A stretch of DNA of 64,000 nt from Caulobacteraceae bacterium (GTDB lineage: Bacteria > Pseudomonadota > Alphaproteobacteria > Caulobacterales > Caulobacteraceae). Under the pieces are notes generated by a model. The model was not told the DNA's origin. It worked only from the letters and a program-made list of their open reading frames with translations, and searched no databases. The stretch spans positions 1-64,000 of the forward strand of contig JAIEQC010000001.1 of assembly GCA_019748055.1 (NCBI GenBank), given 5' to 3'. Position numbers and translations under genes: made by a program. This document shows positions 24,070 through 31,641 of this stretch, piece after piece. Numbering within the stretch: the first letter of the stretch is position 1; every line of letters begins with the position of its first letter.

Positions 24070-27000
24070 ATGTTCAGCGCAATCATCGCGGCATCCGTCC
24101 GCTTCCGTTGGTTCGTCATCCTGGCGGTCAGCCTCGTGGCGGCCCTGGGTCTGTTCGAACTGACCAAACTGCCCATCGACGCCGTTCCCGACATCACCAA
24201 TAGACAGGTCCAGATCACCACGGTCGCTCCCGCCCTGGCGCCCGAGCAGATCGAGCGGCAGGTCACCTATCCGTTGGAAACTGCTCTCGCCGGCATCCCC
24301 GGCCTGACCAGCACGCGATCGCTGTCGCGCAACGGCTTTAGCCAGATTACCGCGATCTTCACCGACCAGACCGACATCTATTTCGCGCGTCAGCAGGTGG
24401 CCGAACGGCTCGCCGCCGCGTCCGAGGGACTTCCTGAAGGCGTGGAGCCGGGGTTGTCGCCGATCACCACCGGCCTCGGCGAAGTGTTGATGTGGACGGT
24501 CGATTACATCCCCTTCAACACCGAGAATCTTGCCAGCCCCGGCCAGCCGGGCTGGCAGGCGGGCGGCGTCTATCTGACACCCGAGGGCGAGCGACTGACG
24601 ACGCCCGAGGAGCGCGCGACCTATCTCCGCACCGTCCAGGATTGGATCATCGCGCCGCAGATGCGCACGACCGCCGGCCTGGCCGGCGTCGATACCATCG
24701 GCGGCTACGTCAAGGAGTATGCCGTCAGGCCCGATGCCGCTCGGTTGTCCGCCTATGGTCTTGGCCTCGGCGATCTGGTCGAGGCGGTCGAACGCGCCAA
24801 CACCCAAGCAGGCGCAGGCTATATCCAGCGTGCGGGCGAGGCTTTGGTCGTCCGCACGGACGCCTTGGCGCTGACCATCGACGATCTGGCCCAGGCCCCC
24901 GTGGTCAATCGCGGCGGTCTGGTCGTCCGGGTCGCCGACGTCGCGACGGTCGAGATCGGGCAGGCTCCACGTTTGGGCGGCGCCAGCCGCGACGGACATG
25001 AAGCGGTCCTTGGCACCGCCTTGATGATCGCCGGCGGCAACAGCCGCACGGTGGCCCAGGCGGCGGCCGAGCGGCTGGCGGTGGTGGACGACAGCCTGCC
25101 TCCTGGCATCGTCGCCCTGCCGGTCCTGAACCGCAGTGAACTGGTGAACTCGACCATCTCGACCGTCGCTCGGAACCTGACCGAGGGCGCGCTGCTGGTC
25201 ATCGTCGTCCTGTTCCTGCTGCTGGGCAACATCCGGGCGGCCACCATCACGGCCCTGATGATCCCGCTGTCGTTCCTGTTCGCCGTCATCGGCATGAATA
25301 GGTTCGGCATCAGCGGCAACTTGATGAGCCTGGGCGCGCTGGACTTCGGCCTGATGGTCGATGGCGCCGTCGTGGTGATCGAGAACACCCTGCTGATGCT
25401 GACGCAGCGACGGGCTCAACTCGGCCGGATGCTGACCCGACACGAGCGGCTGGACGTGGCGGTTCAGTCCGCGCGCCAGATGGTGAAGCCGGCCGCCTTC
25501 GGTCAATTGATCATCCTGCTGGTGTTCGCGCCGCTGCTGCTTCTGGAGGGGGTCGAAGGCAAGACGTTCCAACCGATGGGCGCCACCGTCATGCTCGCCC
25601 TCGTCGGAGCCTTCATCTTCTCCTTTACCTTCGTGCCCGCCATGACTGCCTTGCTGGTGCGCGATCCGAAGTCCGTTCACCTCGGCGGCGACGGTCAGGT
25701 CGAGGAGCACGAGACCTGGCTTCTCCGCTTCGCCCGGCGGTTCCTCCAACCAGCGATCCAGGCGGCTGTGTCACGGCCGAAGATCGTGCTGATCTCCGCC
25801 GTGGCGGCCCTCGCCGTCGGGCTCACCTCCTTCATGGCGCTGGGCCGGGAATTCATCCCGACGCTCGACGAGGGCGACATCGCCATGCAGGCGTTGCGCG
25901 TGCCGTCCGCGTCCTTGGAGCAATCCTTGGCGATGCAGATGGCGTTGGAGCGCGCCATCAAGGCCCAGCCCGAGGTGGAGACCATGTTTTCGCGCACCGG
26001 CACGGCCGAGGCCGCCGTGGACCCTATGCCGCCCAACATCTCCGACAGCGTCATCGTGCTGAAGGACCGCAAGGATTGGCCCGATCCGGGCCTGGAGAAG
26101 GACGAACTGATCGAGCGGATCGAAGGCGTGGCCGCCCAGCAGATCGGCAACAATTTCGAGTTCAGCCAGCCGATCGAACTGCGCTTCAATGAACTGATCT
26201 CCGGCGTCCGCACCGACCTCGCCGTCATGGTCTATGGCGACGACTTCGACACCCTTCAGCGGGTGGCGGACCAGGTCGCGACCGCGCTGCGGGAGACGAC
26301 CGGGTCAGCCGACGTTCGTGTCGAGCAGGCGTCCGGCCTGCCCACCCTGACCGTCAGCGTAGATCGAACCGCCGCCGCCAGCTACGGCCTGTCGGCCGCA
26401 GACGTCAGCGAAGCGGTCTCGGCCGGCATCGGCGGCGCCGAGGCCGGACGCATCTTCGAGGGCGACCGGCGGTTCGACGTCGTCGTCCGCCTGCCCGACG
26501 ACGCCCGCAACGACCCGGCGGCCCTGGCGGCGCTTCCCATCGTATCCGACACCGGCGTGATCGTGCCCCTGTCTTCGGTCGCGCGGATTCAGACGGCGGA
26601 GGGTCCGAACCAGATCAGCCGCGAGAATGGCAGCCGCCGTATGGTGGTCCAGGCCAACGTGCGCGGTCGCGACCTGGGGGGCTTCGTCACCGACGCCCAG
26701 AGCCAGGTCGCGGAGATCGACCTTCCGGCCGGGGTCTATCTGGATTGGGGCGGGCAGTTCGAGAACCTAAAGCGAGCCGAGCAACGCTTCGGCCTCGTCA
26801 TTCCGATCGTGTTCGTCCTGATCGGGGTGCTGCTGTTCCTCGCCTTGGGATCGTTCGCGGAGGCCGGTCTGGTCTTCGCCTGCGTCCCCCTGGCTTTGGT
26901 GGGCGGCGCCCTCGCGCTGCTGCTGCGCGGAATGCCGTTCTCGGTCTCTGCGGCCGTCGGCTTCATCGCCGTGTCGGGCGTGGCGACCTTGAACGGCCTC

Positions 27001-27291
27001 GTCCTGATGCAGGCCATTCGAGAGCGGCTGACGGCCGGACTGACGCCCTACCAAGCCGCCATCGAAGGCGCGTCCAGCCGCCTGCGAGCCGTGCTGACGA
27101 CGGCGCTCGTCGCCATCGTCGGCTTCATCCCGATGGCGCTGGCCCACGGCGCCGGCGCCGAGGTGCAGAAGCCGCTGGCGACGGTGGTGATCGGTGGTCT
27201 CCTGACCGCGACCATCCTGACCCTGCTCGTCCTGCCGACGTTCGCGGCCAGGGCGGTCAAGCATCGGGCATCTGAAGGAATGGACGATTGA
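24070..27291 (+). CDS. czcA: CzcA-like heavy-metal RND efflux pump
   Basis: A 1073-residue HME-type RND transporter, full length for the family, with twelve transmembrane helices and two large periplasmic loops. The start FRWFVILAVSLVAALGLFEL and LPIDAVPDITNRQVQI is characteristic. The proton-relay motif in helix 4 is DFGLMVDGAVVVIENTL, with both Asp and the Glu, as in Zn/Co/Cd pumps. It exports divalent metal from periplasm or cytoplasm through CzcB and CzcC. The stop overlaps the TTG start of the following CDF gene. Confidence 0.95.
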   Translation: MFSAIIAASVRFRWFVILAVSLVAALGLFELTKLPIDAVPDITNRQVQITTVAPALAPEQIERQVTYPLETALAGIPGLTSTRSLSRNGFSQITAIFTDQTDIYFARQQVAERLAAASEGLPEGVEPGLSPITTGLGEVLMWTVDYIPFNTENLASPGQPGWQAGGVYLTPEGERLTTPEERATYLRTVQDWIIAPQMRTTAGLAGVDTIGGYVKEYAVRPDAARLSAYGLGLGDLVEAVERANTQAGAGYIQRAGEALVVRTDALALTIDDLAQAPVVNRGGLVVRVADVATVEIGQAPRLGGASRDGHEAVLGTALMIAGGNSRTVAQAAAERLAVVDDSLPPGIVALPVLNRSELVNSTISTVARNLTEGALLVIVVLFLLLGNIRAATITALMIPLSFLFAVIGMNRFGISGNLMSLGALDFGLMVDGAVVVIENTLLMLTQRRAQLGRMLTRHERLDVAVQSARQMVKPAAFGQLIILLVFAPLLLLEGVEGKTFQPMGATVMLALVGAFIFSFTFVPAMTALLVRDPKSVHLGGDGQVEEHETWLLRFARRFLQPAIQAAVSRPKIVLISAVAALAVGLTSFMALGREFIPTLDEGDIAMQALRVPSASLEQSLAMQMALERAIKAQPEVETMFSRTGTAEAAVDPMPPNISDSVIVLKDRKDWPDPGLEKDELIERIEGVAAQQIGNNFEFSQPIELRFNELISGVRTDLAVMVYGDDFDTLQRVADQVATALRETTGSADVRVEQASGLPTLTVSVDRTAAASYGLSAADVSEAVSAGIGGAEAGRIFEGDRRFDVVVRLPDDARNDPAALAALPIVSDTGVIVPLSSVARIQTAEGPNQISRENGSRRMVVQANVRGRDLGGFVTDAQSQVAEIDLPAGVYLDWGGQFENLKRAEQRFGLVIPIVFVLIGVLLFLALGSFAEAGLVFACVPLALVGGALALLLRGMPFSVSAAVGFIAVSGVATLNGLVLMQAIRERLTAGLTPYQAAIEGASSRLRAVLTTALVAIVGFIPMALAHGAGAEVQKPLATVVIGGLLTATILTLLVLPTFAARAVKHRASEGMDD

Positions 27292-27872
27292 CCGCTTCCA
27301 ACGCCCAAGACCAGCGGCAGCGCCGGACGCTGCTGCTGGTCCTCGTCCTGAACTTCGGTCTGTTCCTGGCGCTGGGGGTGGCGGGCTGGCTGGCCGACTC
27401 CAGCGCCTTGCTGGCGAACGCGGCCGACAACGCCTCGGACAGCGCCGTTTATCTGATCAGCTTTCTGGCTGTGGGCCGCGCCCCGCGATGGAAGAAGACG
27501 GCGGCCACGATGTCCGGCGTTCTCCTGCTCCTGTTCGCGATCGGGGTGCTTGCGGACGTCGGCCGTCGATGGCTGACGGGGACGGAGCCCATCGGGCCGA
27601 CCATGATGGTGATGGCGCTGGCGGCGGCCCTGGTGAACCTCTGGTGCCTGAAGCTGCTGCAAAGGGTGGACAGCGACGACGTCAATATGCGGGCCGCCGA
27701 GACCTTCAGCTTCAACGACTTCGTGTCCAACGGCGGCATACTCGTCGCCGGAGGCTTGGTGCTGTGGCTCGGTCAGGCTTGGCCGGACTTGGTGGTCGGC
27801 GCCCTGGTTGCGATCGTGGCGGCCAAGGGAGCGTTCGAGATACTGAGCGACGTCAGGGATGAGCCTTCCTGA
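27288..27872 (+). CDS. Second small CDF-type cation transporter
   Basis: A 194-residue, six-helix protein related to the one at 20485. Helix 2 has ANAADNASDSAVYLISF and helix 5 SFNDFVSNGGIL, the acidic pairs of CDF transporters; there is no C-terminal cytoplasmic domain. The start is a TTG at 27288 overlapping the czcA stop, with GAAGGA about 9 nt before it, so it is translated by coupling. An intrinsic terminator follows 8 nt after the stop, so this is the last gene of the efflux operon. It presumably moves the same metals across the inner membrane. Confidence 0.83.
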   Translation: MTASNAQDQRQRRTLLLVLVLNFGLFLALGVAGWLADSSALLANAADNASDSAVYLISFLAVGRAPRWKKTAATMSGVLLLLFAIGVLADVGRRWLTGTEPIGPTMMVMALAAALVNLWCLKLLQRVDSDDVNMRAAETFSFNDFVSNGGILVAGGLVLWLGQAWPDLVVGALVAIVAAKGAFEILSDVRDEPS

Positions 27873-27879
27873 AACGCAG

Positions 27880-27908
27880 AACGCCGGGCCTGCAAGCCCG
27901 GCGTTTTT
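27880..27908 (+). terminator. Intrinsic terminator of the czc operon
   Basis: A perfect 10-bp stem AACGCCGGGC / GCCCGGCGTT with a 6-nt loop, running into TTTTT (27904-27908). It lies directly after the CDF gene on the plus strand. Confidence 0.93.
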
Positions 27909-27910
27909 CG

Positions 27911-28123
27911 TCAGCGCCCGCGAGCCAAAGCCCGCGCCATCTCTCGGAGTTCTTCCCGCGTAGGCCGGGGGTGCTCCGCTTTTACCTCAGCCATCAAGGC
28001 TTCCTCTGTGGCCGTGATAGGCGTCTCGTCGTCTTCAGTTTCGCCCGAAAACCGGCGAGCGGCCCGCACCATGCGGGCCGCTCGCTCGTCATCGCGCGTC
28101 CTGTCTCTTCGGGTCATCCGCAC
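27911..28123 (-). CDS. Small charged hypothetical protein
   Basis: A 70-residue, strongly charged protein (many Arg, Glu, Asp) without membrane segments. The C-terminal part HPRPTREELREMARALARG looks like an amphipathic helix. I recognise no family. It lies inside the IS1-type element, convergent with the czc operon, and ends 3 nt from its terminator. It is read in the same direction as the small gene at 28162. It may be a regulator or an antitoxin-like protein; nothing decides. Confidence 0.55.
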   Translation of the reverse strand: MRMTRRDRTRDDERAARMVRAARRFSGETEDDETPITATEEALMAEVKAEHPRPTREELREMARALARGR

Positions 28124-28161
28124 CTCGTCTCCGTCAGCATAGCACGCATCGTCGGCTTAGG

Positions 28162-28350
28162 TCAGGCCGCCGGAGAGTAGGCGAGACGGCGCAGCAGAGA
28201 GCAAACGGCACCCTCCTTGGTCGGCGACTGCACGCAGACGCGCCCATCGACTCGACCGATGTAGCGGACTACGCCTCCGATGAACTCTTGAGCGACGGTG
28301 AGCGTCTGGGTTCCCCGACGCAGTTCCATGGTTTCGATGTTGTAGCGCAT
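28162..28350 (-). CDS. Small conserved-looking hypothetical protein at the right end of the element
   Basis: A 62-residue protein starting MRYNIETMELRRGTQTLTV, predicted mostly beta, with two Cys (VCVQSPTKEGAVCSLLRRL). The ATG at 28350 is preceded by AGAGGAGAT, a strong ribosome site, which is why I prefer it over the longer frame to 28404. No family recognised. It is the last gene before the right terminal repeat, 61 bases away, and probably a passenger. Confidence 0.6.
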   Translation of the reverse strand: MRYNIETMELRRGTQTLTVAQEFIGGVVRYIGRVDGRVCVQSPTKEGAVCSLLRRLAYSPAA

Positions 28351-28410
28351 GGCGATCTCCTCTGTTCGCCACGCACCGCTCCGGCCGCTGATCACCGTTA
28401 TCAATCCAAG

Positions 28411-28431
28411 AAATCAAACTGCGTCACCACC
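28411..28431 (-). repeat. Right terminal inverted repeat of the IS1-family element
   Basis: Exact reverse complement of 17930-17950 over 21 bases; on the minus strand it begins GGTGGTGACGCAGTTTGATT. Confidence 0.92.
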
Positions 28432-28439
28432 TTCTCACA
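28432..28439. repeat. Target-site duplication, right copy
   Basis: TTCTCACA, identical to 17922-17929. Read on the minus strand, the following bases restore ATG-CGT-GTG, the lost start of the merR gene. Confidence 0.9.
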
Positions 28440-28446
28440 CGCATGC

Positions 28447-28477
28447 TTGACTCCGTATCACGCTACGGAACTTAAGG
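28447..28477 (+). promoter_or_regulatory. mer-type operator-promoter of the glutaredoxin-MauE gene
   Basis: -35 TTGACT (28447-28452), then the dyad TCCGTA / TACGGA (28452-28457 and 28464-28469) in a 19-bp spacer, then -10 TTAAGG (28472-28477). It closely follows the merT promoter layout known from mercury operons. In the uninterrupted ancestor it lay directly beside the start of the MerR gene now at 17530. Confidence 0.85.
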
Positions 28478-28512
28478 AGTGCGCCTCGGATTTGAAGATC
28501 ACGGAGGCCGCA

Positions 28513-29277
28513 ATGACCAAGACCGCCATCATCTACCGCATGGTGATGCCCGACCACACCTGCCCCTGGGGGCTCAAGGCTCGTCACTTGCTGAAGAGCC
28601 GAGGCTACAAGGTAGAGGACCATTGGCTGACGACCCGCGAGCAGGTCGACGCCTTGAAGGCCGAGCATGGGGTCATGACCACGCCCCAAGTTTTCATCGA
28701 CGGACAGAGGATTGGCGGCCACGACGATCTGCGCCGCTTCCTCGGCCTGAAGGTGCGTGATCCGAAGGCCACGACCTACACGCCGGTCCTCGTCGTCTTC
28801 CTGACCACGGCGGTCATGGCTGCAATGCTCAGCCTAACGGTCTACGGCACGCCGCTGACCTTTCGCGCCGGAGAGTGGTTCATCGCCTTGTCGATGATGG
28901 CTCTGGCTATGCTCAAACTTCAGAACATCGAGAGCTTCTCGTCCATGTTCCTGAACTACGACCTGCTGGCCAAACGCTGGGTCCCATACGGCAAGGTTTA
29001 CCCCTTCGCCGAGTTCGGGGCCGGAGCTTTAATGGTCGCCGGCGTCCTGACCTGGCTGTCGGTGCCGGTGGCCCTCTTCATTGGCGGCATCGGCGCGATC
29101 TCGGTGTTCAAGGCCGTCTACATCGACAAGCGGGAACTGAAATGCGCCTGCGTCGGCGGCGACAGCAATGTGCCCTTGGGATTCCTGTCCCTGACTGAAA
29201 ACCTGATGATGATCGCGATGGCGTTGTGGATGCTGTCAATGGAAATCAACTTGATTAGAACGCCGGTGCCCATGTGA
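28513..29277 (+). CDS. Glutaredoxin-MauE fusion membrane protein
   Basis: A 254-residue protein. Residues 1-80 are a glutaredoxin-like domain (IIYRMVMPDHTCPWGLKAR; TTPQVFIDGQRIGGHDDLRRF). The usual CPYC site is CPWG, so only one Cys remains. Residues 90-250 form a MauE/DoxX-type four-helix membrane domain (VPYGKVYPFAEFGAGALMVA) with a CAC motif (ELKCACVGGDSNVPLGF). Members are linked to thiol redox and metal resistance. ACGGAGG precedes the ATG at 28513. The gene is driven by a mer-type promoter and was originally divergent from the MerR gene now 10.5 kb away. The metal handled is uncertain; mercury or copper are likely. Confidence 0.85.
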   Translation: MTKTAIIYRMVMPDHTCPWGLKARHLLKSRGYKVEDHWLTTREQVDALKAEHGVMTTPQVFIDGQRIGGHDDLRRFLGLKVRDPKATTYTPVLVVFLTTAVMAAMLSLTVYGTPLTFRAGEWFIALSMMALAMLKLQNIESFSSMFLNYDLLAKRWVPYGKVYPFAEFGAGALMVAGVLTWLSVPVALFIGGIGAISVFKAVYIDKRELKCACVGGDSNVPLGFLSLTENLMMIAMALWMLSMEINLIRTPVPM

Positions 29278-29412
29278 AATCACGGTCCGAGCGTCTGCTT
29301 TCAGGCGAGCGCTCAACGTCCGTTGCTGGCGCATAGCTGTCTCCCGCTGGCCTCTCCCAGAAGCCCACAGCGGGATAGACATGAGGCGAGCAGAGTGAGG
29401 CACTCAGTTTCG

Positions 29413-29454
29413 GGCTGCATCAGGCAGGGGGTGCGGCCCCTGCCTGATGCAGCC
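29413..29454. repeat. Perfect 18-bp hairpin
   Basis: Arms GGCTGCATCAGGCAGGGG (29413-29430) and its exact complement (29437-29454) around GTGCGG. No T-run follows in either direction. It lies between the metal genes and the island of unknown genes, 28 bases from the stop of the minus-strand gene at 29483. It may end or protect that transcript, or be a recombination or replication structure. Confidence 0.7.
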
Positions 29455-29482
29455 ATCAAGAAATTCGCCTTTTCATTTGCCG

Positions 29483-30196
29483 TCAGATCGGAACATGGCG
29501 GGCGAACCGCAACTTACCTCCGCTTTCGACTTCCAACTGCATCAGCGCGGCATCAAGTTCTCCCATCTCGTAGTCGCTCTTCTCATCTAGGAACTCGGCA
29601 ACAAGGTGCGCGAGGGCGGACACCAAGGGCCAAAGCAGGGCTTCCGGGTAAGGGGTGCGGCGAGCGATCGAGCTCATGTTGACCATGAGAAGGTCGCCAA
29701 GAGCGTAGATTTCTTGGGACGTGCGACTGTCGTCTCTGCCTTCTGCCCGGTGCTTTTTGCTCGGGCGTATGGGATCCGTGGACGAAAGCGCCCCTTGCTC
29801 ACACAGGTCGCGGTACCTTTGGTTCACTGGTTGACTAGGAGGCGCCGCATCCGAGCAACCCGACGGCGACTCGGTTTCCTTCGTTCGTCCCAGCCAGTCT
29901 TGAACCTTTCTCTCGACAATGCGCGCGCGGTCGCTCTTGCGTCTGAAATTTATCCTACGCTTTCTAGAGGTTTTGCCGCCGCTGATGTTTACAGAGCTAA
30001 GTTCGAGCTGAGTTGATGATGACATCTTGTTTTCCTCAATTGCAGCGGATCGCTGCATGAGTACTTTACTGTTCTCGCGTTCGACGAGTTTCGTCTCGAC
30101 GATCGGTTCTTCGATTGCGAAATCTCCACCTGATGCCTTTTCAAAAATGCCAGCGGCGGCCACCGACTCGCAGCGGCTGTTTGTGTAGATTCGCAC
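29483..30196 (-). CDS. Island hypothetical protein, paralogue of the gene at 31642
   Basis: Up to 237 residues. The N-terminal third is low in pattern, with a very basic patch (KTSRKRRINFRRKSDRARI). The C-terminal 75 residues (EIYALGDLLMVNMSSIARRT; EALLWPLVSALAHLVAEFL; KSDYEMGELDAAL; GKLRFAR) match the protein at 31642 block by block and look like a small helical domain. The family is unknown. GTG at 30196 and ATG at 30025 are both possible starts; the latter has GAGGA at good distance. The DNA is AT-richer than the backbone. Confidence 0.65.
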   Translation of the reverse strand: MRIYTNSRCESVAAAGIFEKASGGDFAIEEPIVETKLVERENSKVLMQRSAAIEENKMSSSTQLELSSVNISGGKTSRKRRINFRRKSDRARIVERKVQDWLGRTKETESPSGCSDAAPPSQPVNQRYRDLCEQGALSSTDPIRPSKKHRAEGRDDSRTSQEIYALGDLLMVNMSSIARRTPYPEALLWPLVSALAHLVAEFLDEKSDYEMGELDAALMQLEVESGGKLRFARHVPI

Positions 30197-30524
30197 GAGA
30201 CCTCAGTGCGTTTGACACAATGTGCACTGACCGACGAACCACAATTTGCCCACGTATACGCCGCTGACGTTTGTCAGGTATGGTGCTAAAACTCGCAAGT
30301 CATTTTGAAAAATCAAAATCCCGTTTCAGTCGGCAGTGACGAGTAGCTACTAAAATGCTTGTCGATACAGCTAATGTGCATGGCGCACTATCGGCCTAAG
30401 CAGTAGTGAAATTTTCAAACTACGCAAATAAGTTGGGTTCTTTCATAGGTCTCGCTTGAATTTTCGGGATTTGGCGATTTAATGATGGCCGCGCGAGAGG
30501 CCGTCCGATCCAGAGGATTTAGCG
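30197..30524. other. AT-rich non-coding region of the island
   Basis: About 330 bases without a supported gene, AT-rich for this genome. It contains a near-duplicate at its right end: GATTTAATGATGGCCGC (from about 30476) and GATTTAGCGATGGCCGC (from about 30516), the second copy holding the start of a small ORF. Promoters for both flanking genes must lie here. Confidence 0.5.
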
Positions 30525-30701
30525 ATGGCCGCTGTGGGAGGCGACAATCCTCCCGCCGAAGAGAACAAGCACAAAGCCAGCCCGCTCGCGCTCGAATGTA
30601 ACCACCATCAACTGATGGGTCATGCCCCCTTGATCGGGTCAGGCCATCGCAATCGCACGCCGAGACCGCTGGTTTCTGCGTACCTTTTGGAGGACTTATG
30701 A
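30525..30701 (+). CDS. Possible 58-residue leader protein coupled to the next gene
   Basis: A short frame starting MAAVGGDNPPAEENKHKASP and ending with a TGA that overlaps the ATG of the 30698 gene. AGAGGA stands 7-8 nt before the ATG. The Shine-Dalgarno of the following gene lies within its last codons. Both facts favour real translation. The composition is polar with three His, and no domain is recognised. It could be a leader peptide or a small partner of the next protein. Confidence 0.4.
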   Translation: MAAVGGDNPPAEENKHKASPLALECNHHQLMGHAPLIGSGHRNRTPRPLVSAYLLEDL

Positions 30702-31003
30702 GCGTCGATAATTTTACACTGGGTGCGACCAGTTCACTGAGAAGAAACATCCTCGAAATCAACACCTTCCTATCAGGTGGTGAAGTTGAGCCGGCTGCCG
30801 GCCTTAGGGGGCAATACCATGAGGCGCTCATGGAGTACGGTATCACCTTGTATCGACAAGGTTTCCGGCGCGGCCATCGTGAGAGTTTCGAGTGTTTCTT
30901 GACCCAGAACGCGGTGCCGCTGGCGATCAGAACTGACGTCCGCAAGACCTTCGTCGGACTGCCTCGGGATGTGTTCGTGATGAAATCCAAAATCAGGTCA
31001 TAG
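30698..31003 (+). CDS. Island hypothetical protein
   Basis: A 101-residue soluble protein (begins MSVDNFTLGATSS; later EYGITLYRQGFRRGHRESFE). TTTTGGAGGA lies directly upstream of the ATG, an excellent ribosome site, so expression is likely. No family recognised, no membrane segment. The Arg/Phe-rich centre could bind nucleic acid. It is followed by a decayed BRCT gene. Confidence 0.65.
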   Translation: MSVDNFTLGATSSLRRNILEINTFLSGGEVEPAAGLRGQYHEALMEYGITLYRQGFRRGHRESFECFLTQNAVPLAIRTDVRKTFVGLPRDVFVMKSKIRS

Positions 31004-31170
31004 TTCTGGCGCATGTGCCCTGAGCCCGGAGATACGAGCAAAGAAGCTACGCGCCGGGCTCAGAAACGTGAGATCGATCAGGGGCTGGGGGTTGGGGATC
31101 GCCTCGCCCGGAATGCGCCAAGAGTCATGTCACCTTGGCAACAAGCAACGGCGCTCTCGCTCAGTCTCTA

Positions 31171-31439
31171 TTGGCGTCGGGCCGCTCGTCGGCAGACGAC
31201 TAGCTATCATGGGCGGGGCTTGCAGGCCCAACTCGCGGCTATGGGGGCAACCATGGTTGGGAGCGTCGGCAAGAACACCACCGATCTGGTCATCGTCGGT
31301 GGCGATGCCCCCTTTCACCATCAGCGTCAGGAGGAGGCGGACGTTCTTTGCCGTCAGGGAAGCAGCGGCCTTAGGTCGGCCCGTTCATATCAAGTATGAA
31401 GCCGAATTCAGCGCGCCCGTCCCTCTTAAGCTCAGGTGA
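31171..31439 (+). pseudogene. BRCT-domain protein remnant, frameshifted
   Basis: Three frames together spell a BRCT domain: PLVGRRLAIMG, then GLQAQLAAMGATMVGSVGKN and TTDLVIVGGDAP, then GRPVHIKYEAEFSA. These correspond to the start, the GG...VSxxTxxLVxG core and the ending (usually RIISExEF) of BRCT domains found in DNA ligases and exonucleases. Frame changes and a short deletion make it non-functional. Plasmids and islands often carry single-BRCT proteins; the original function here is unknown. Confidence 0.5.
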
Positions 31440-31592
31440 TCGAGAGCGGCTGTCGGGCTCGTTAAAAGTCGAGATCACGGTCACCGAGCGCGCGTGTCGG
31501 TGTGAAATCCTCATTCTGCATTGACGCGCCGACAGCGCACTGAAGCGTGACTCTTGTCGCCAACGATGTCGGTCCGGCACCCGTTCAAACGG

Positions 31593-31621
31593 AAAAAAGG
31601 CACGGGCTGAATGCCCGTGCC
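31593..31621 (-). terminator. Intrinsic terminator after the 31642 gene
   Basis: On the minus strand a perfect 9-bp stem GGCACGGGC / GCCCGTGCC with loop ATTCA is followed by TTTTTT (31598-31593). It lies 20 bases after the stop of the minus-strand gene. Confidence 0.92.
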
Positions 31622-31641
31622 CTGATCATATTGCCGGCAGC

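Larger units (their letters stand above)
17930..28431. mobile_element. 10.5-kb IS1-family element carrying heavy-metal efflux genes
   Basis: The two ends are a perfect inverted repeat of at least 21 bp (17930-17950 and 28411-28431) beginning GGTGGTGACGCAGTTTGATT. The outer GGTGRTG resembles the classical IS1 end. Exact 8-bp direct repeats TTCTCACA flank it. Inside are one IS1-type transposase next to the left end, then ArsR and CadR-like regulators, two CDF-type transporters, a His-rich secreted peptide, czcCBA and two small minus-strand genes. I found no further copy of the terminal repeat inside, so the whole segment appears to have moved as one unit. It interrupts a merR gene at its third codon, and the restored target reads through perfectly. 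Confidence 0.88.

Noticed and set aside
24055..25749. Minus-strand frame of 564 codons opposite czcA
   Set aside because: Shadow of a conserved RND pump; composition is Asp/His/Gln/Arg-rich as expected from antisense of GC-rich coding DNA.
17930..28431. Reading the segment as a composite transposon with two IS copies
   Set aside because: Only one transposase is present and the terminal repeats occur once at each outer end; no second IS copy is visible.
30415..31041. Minus-strand frame of 208 codons
   Set aside because: Overlaps two plus-strand frames with good ribosome sites; no start signal and no pattern.
31371..31580. Minus-strand frame of 69 codons
   Set aside because: No ribosome site, Arg/Ser-rich chance composition, overlaps the BRCT remnant.
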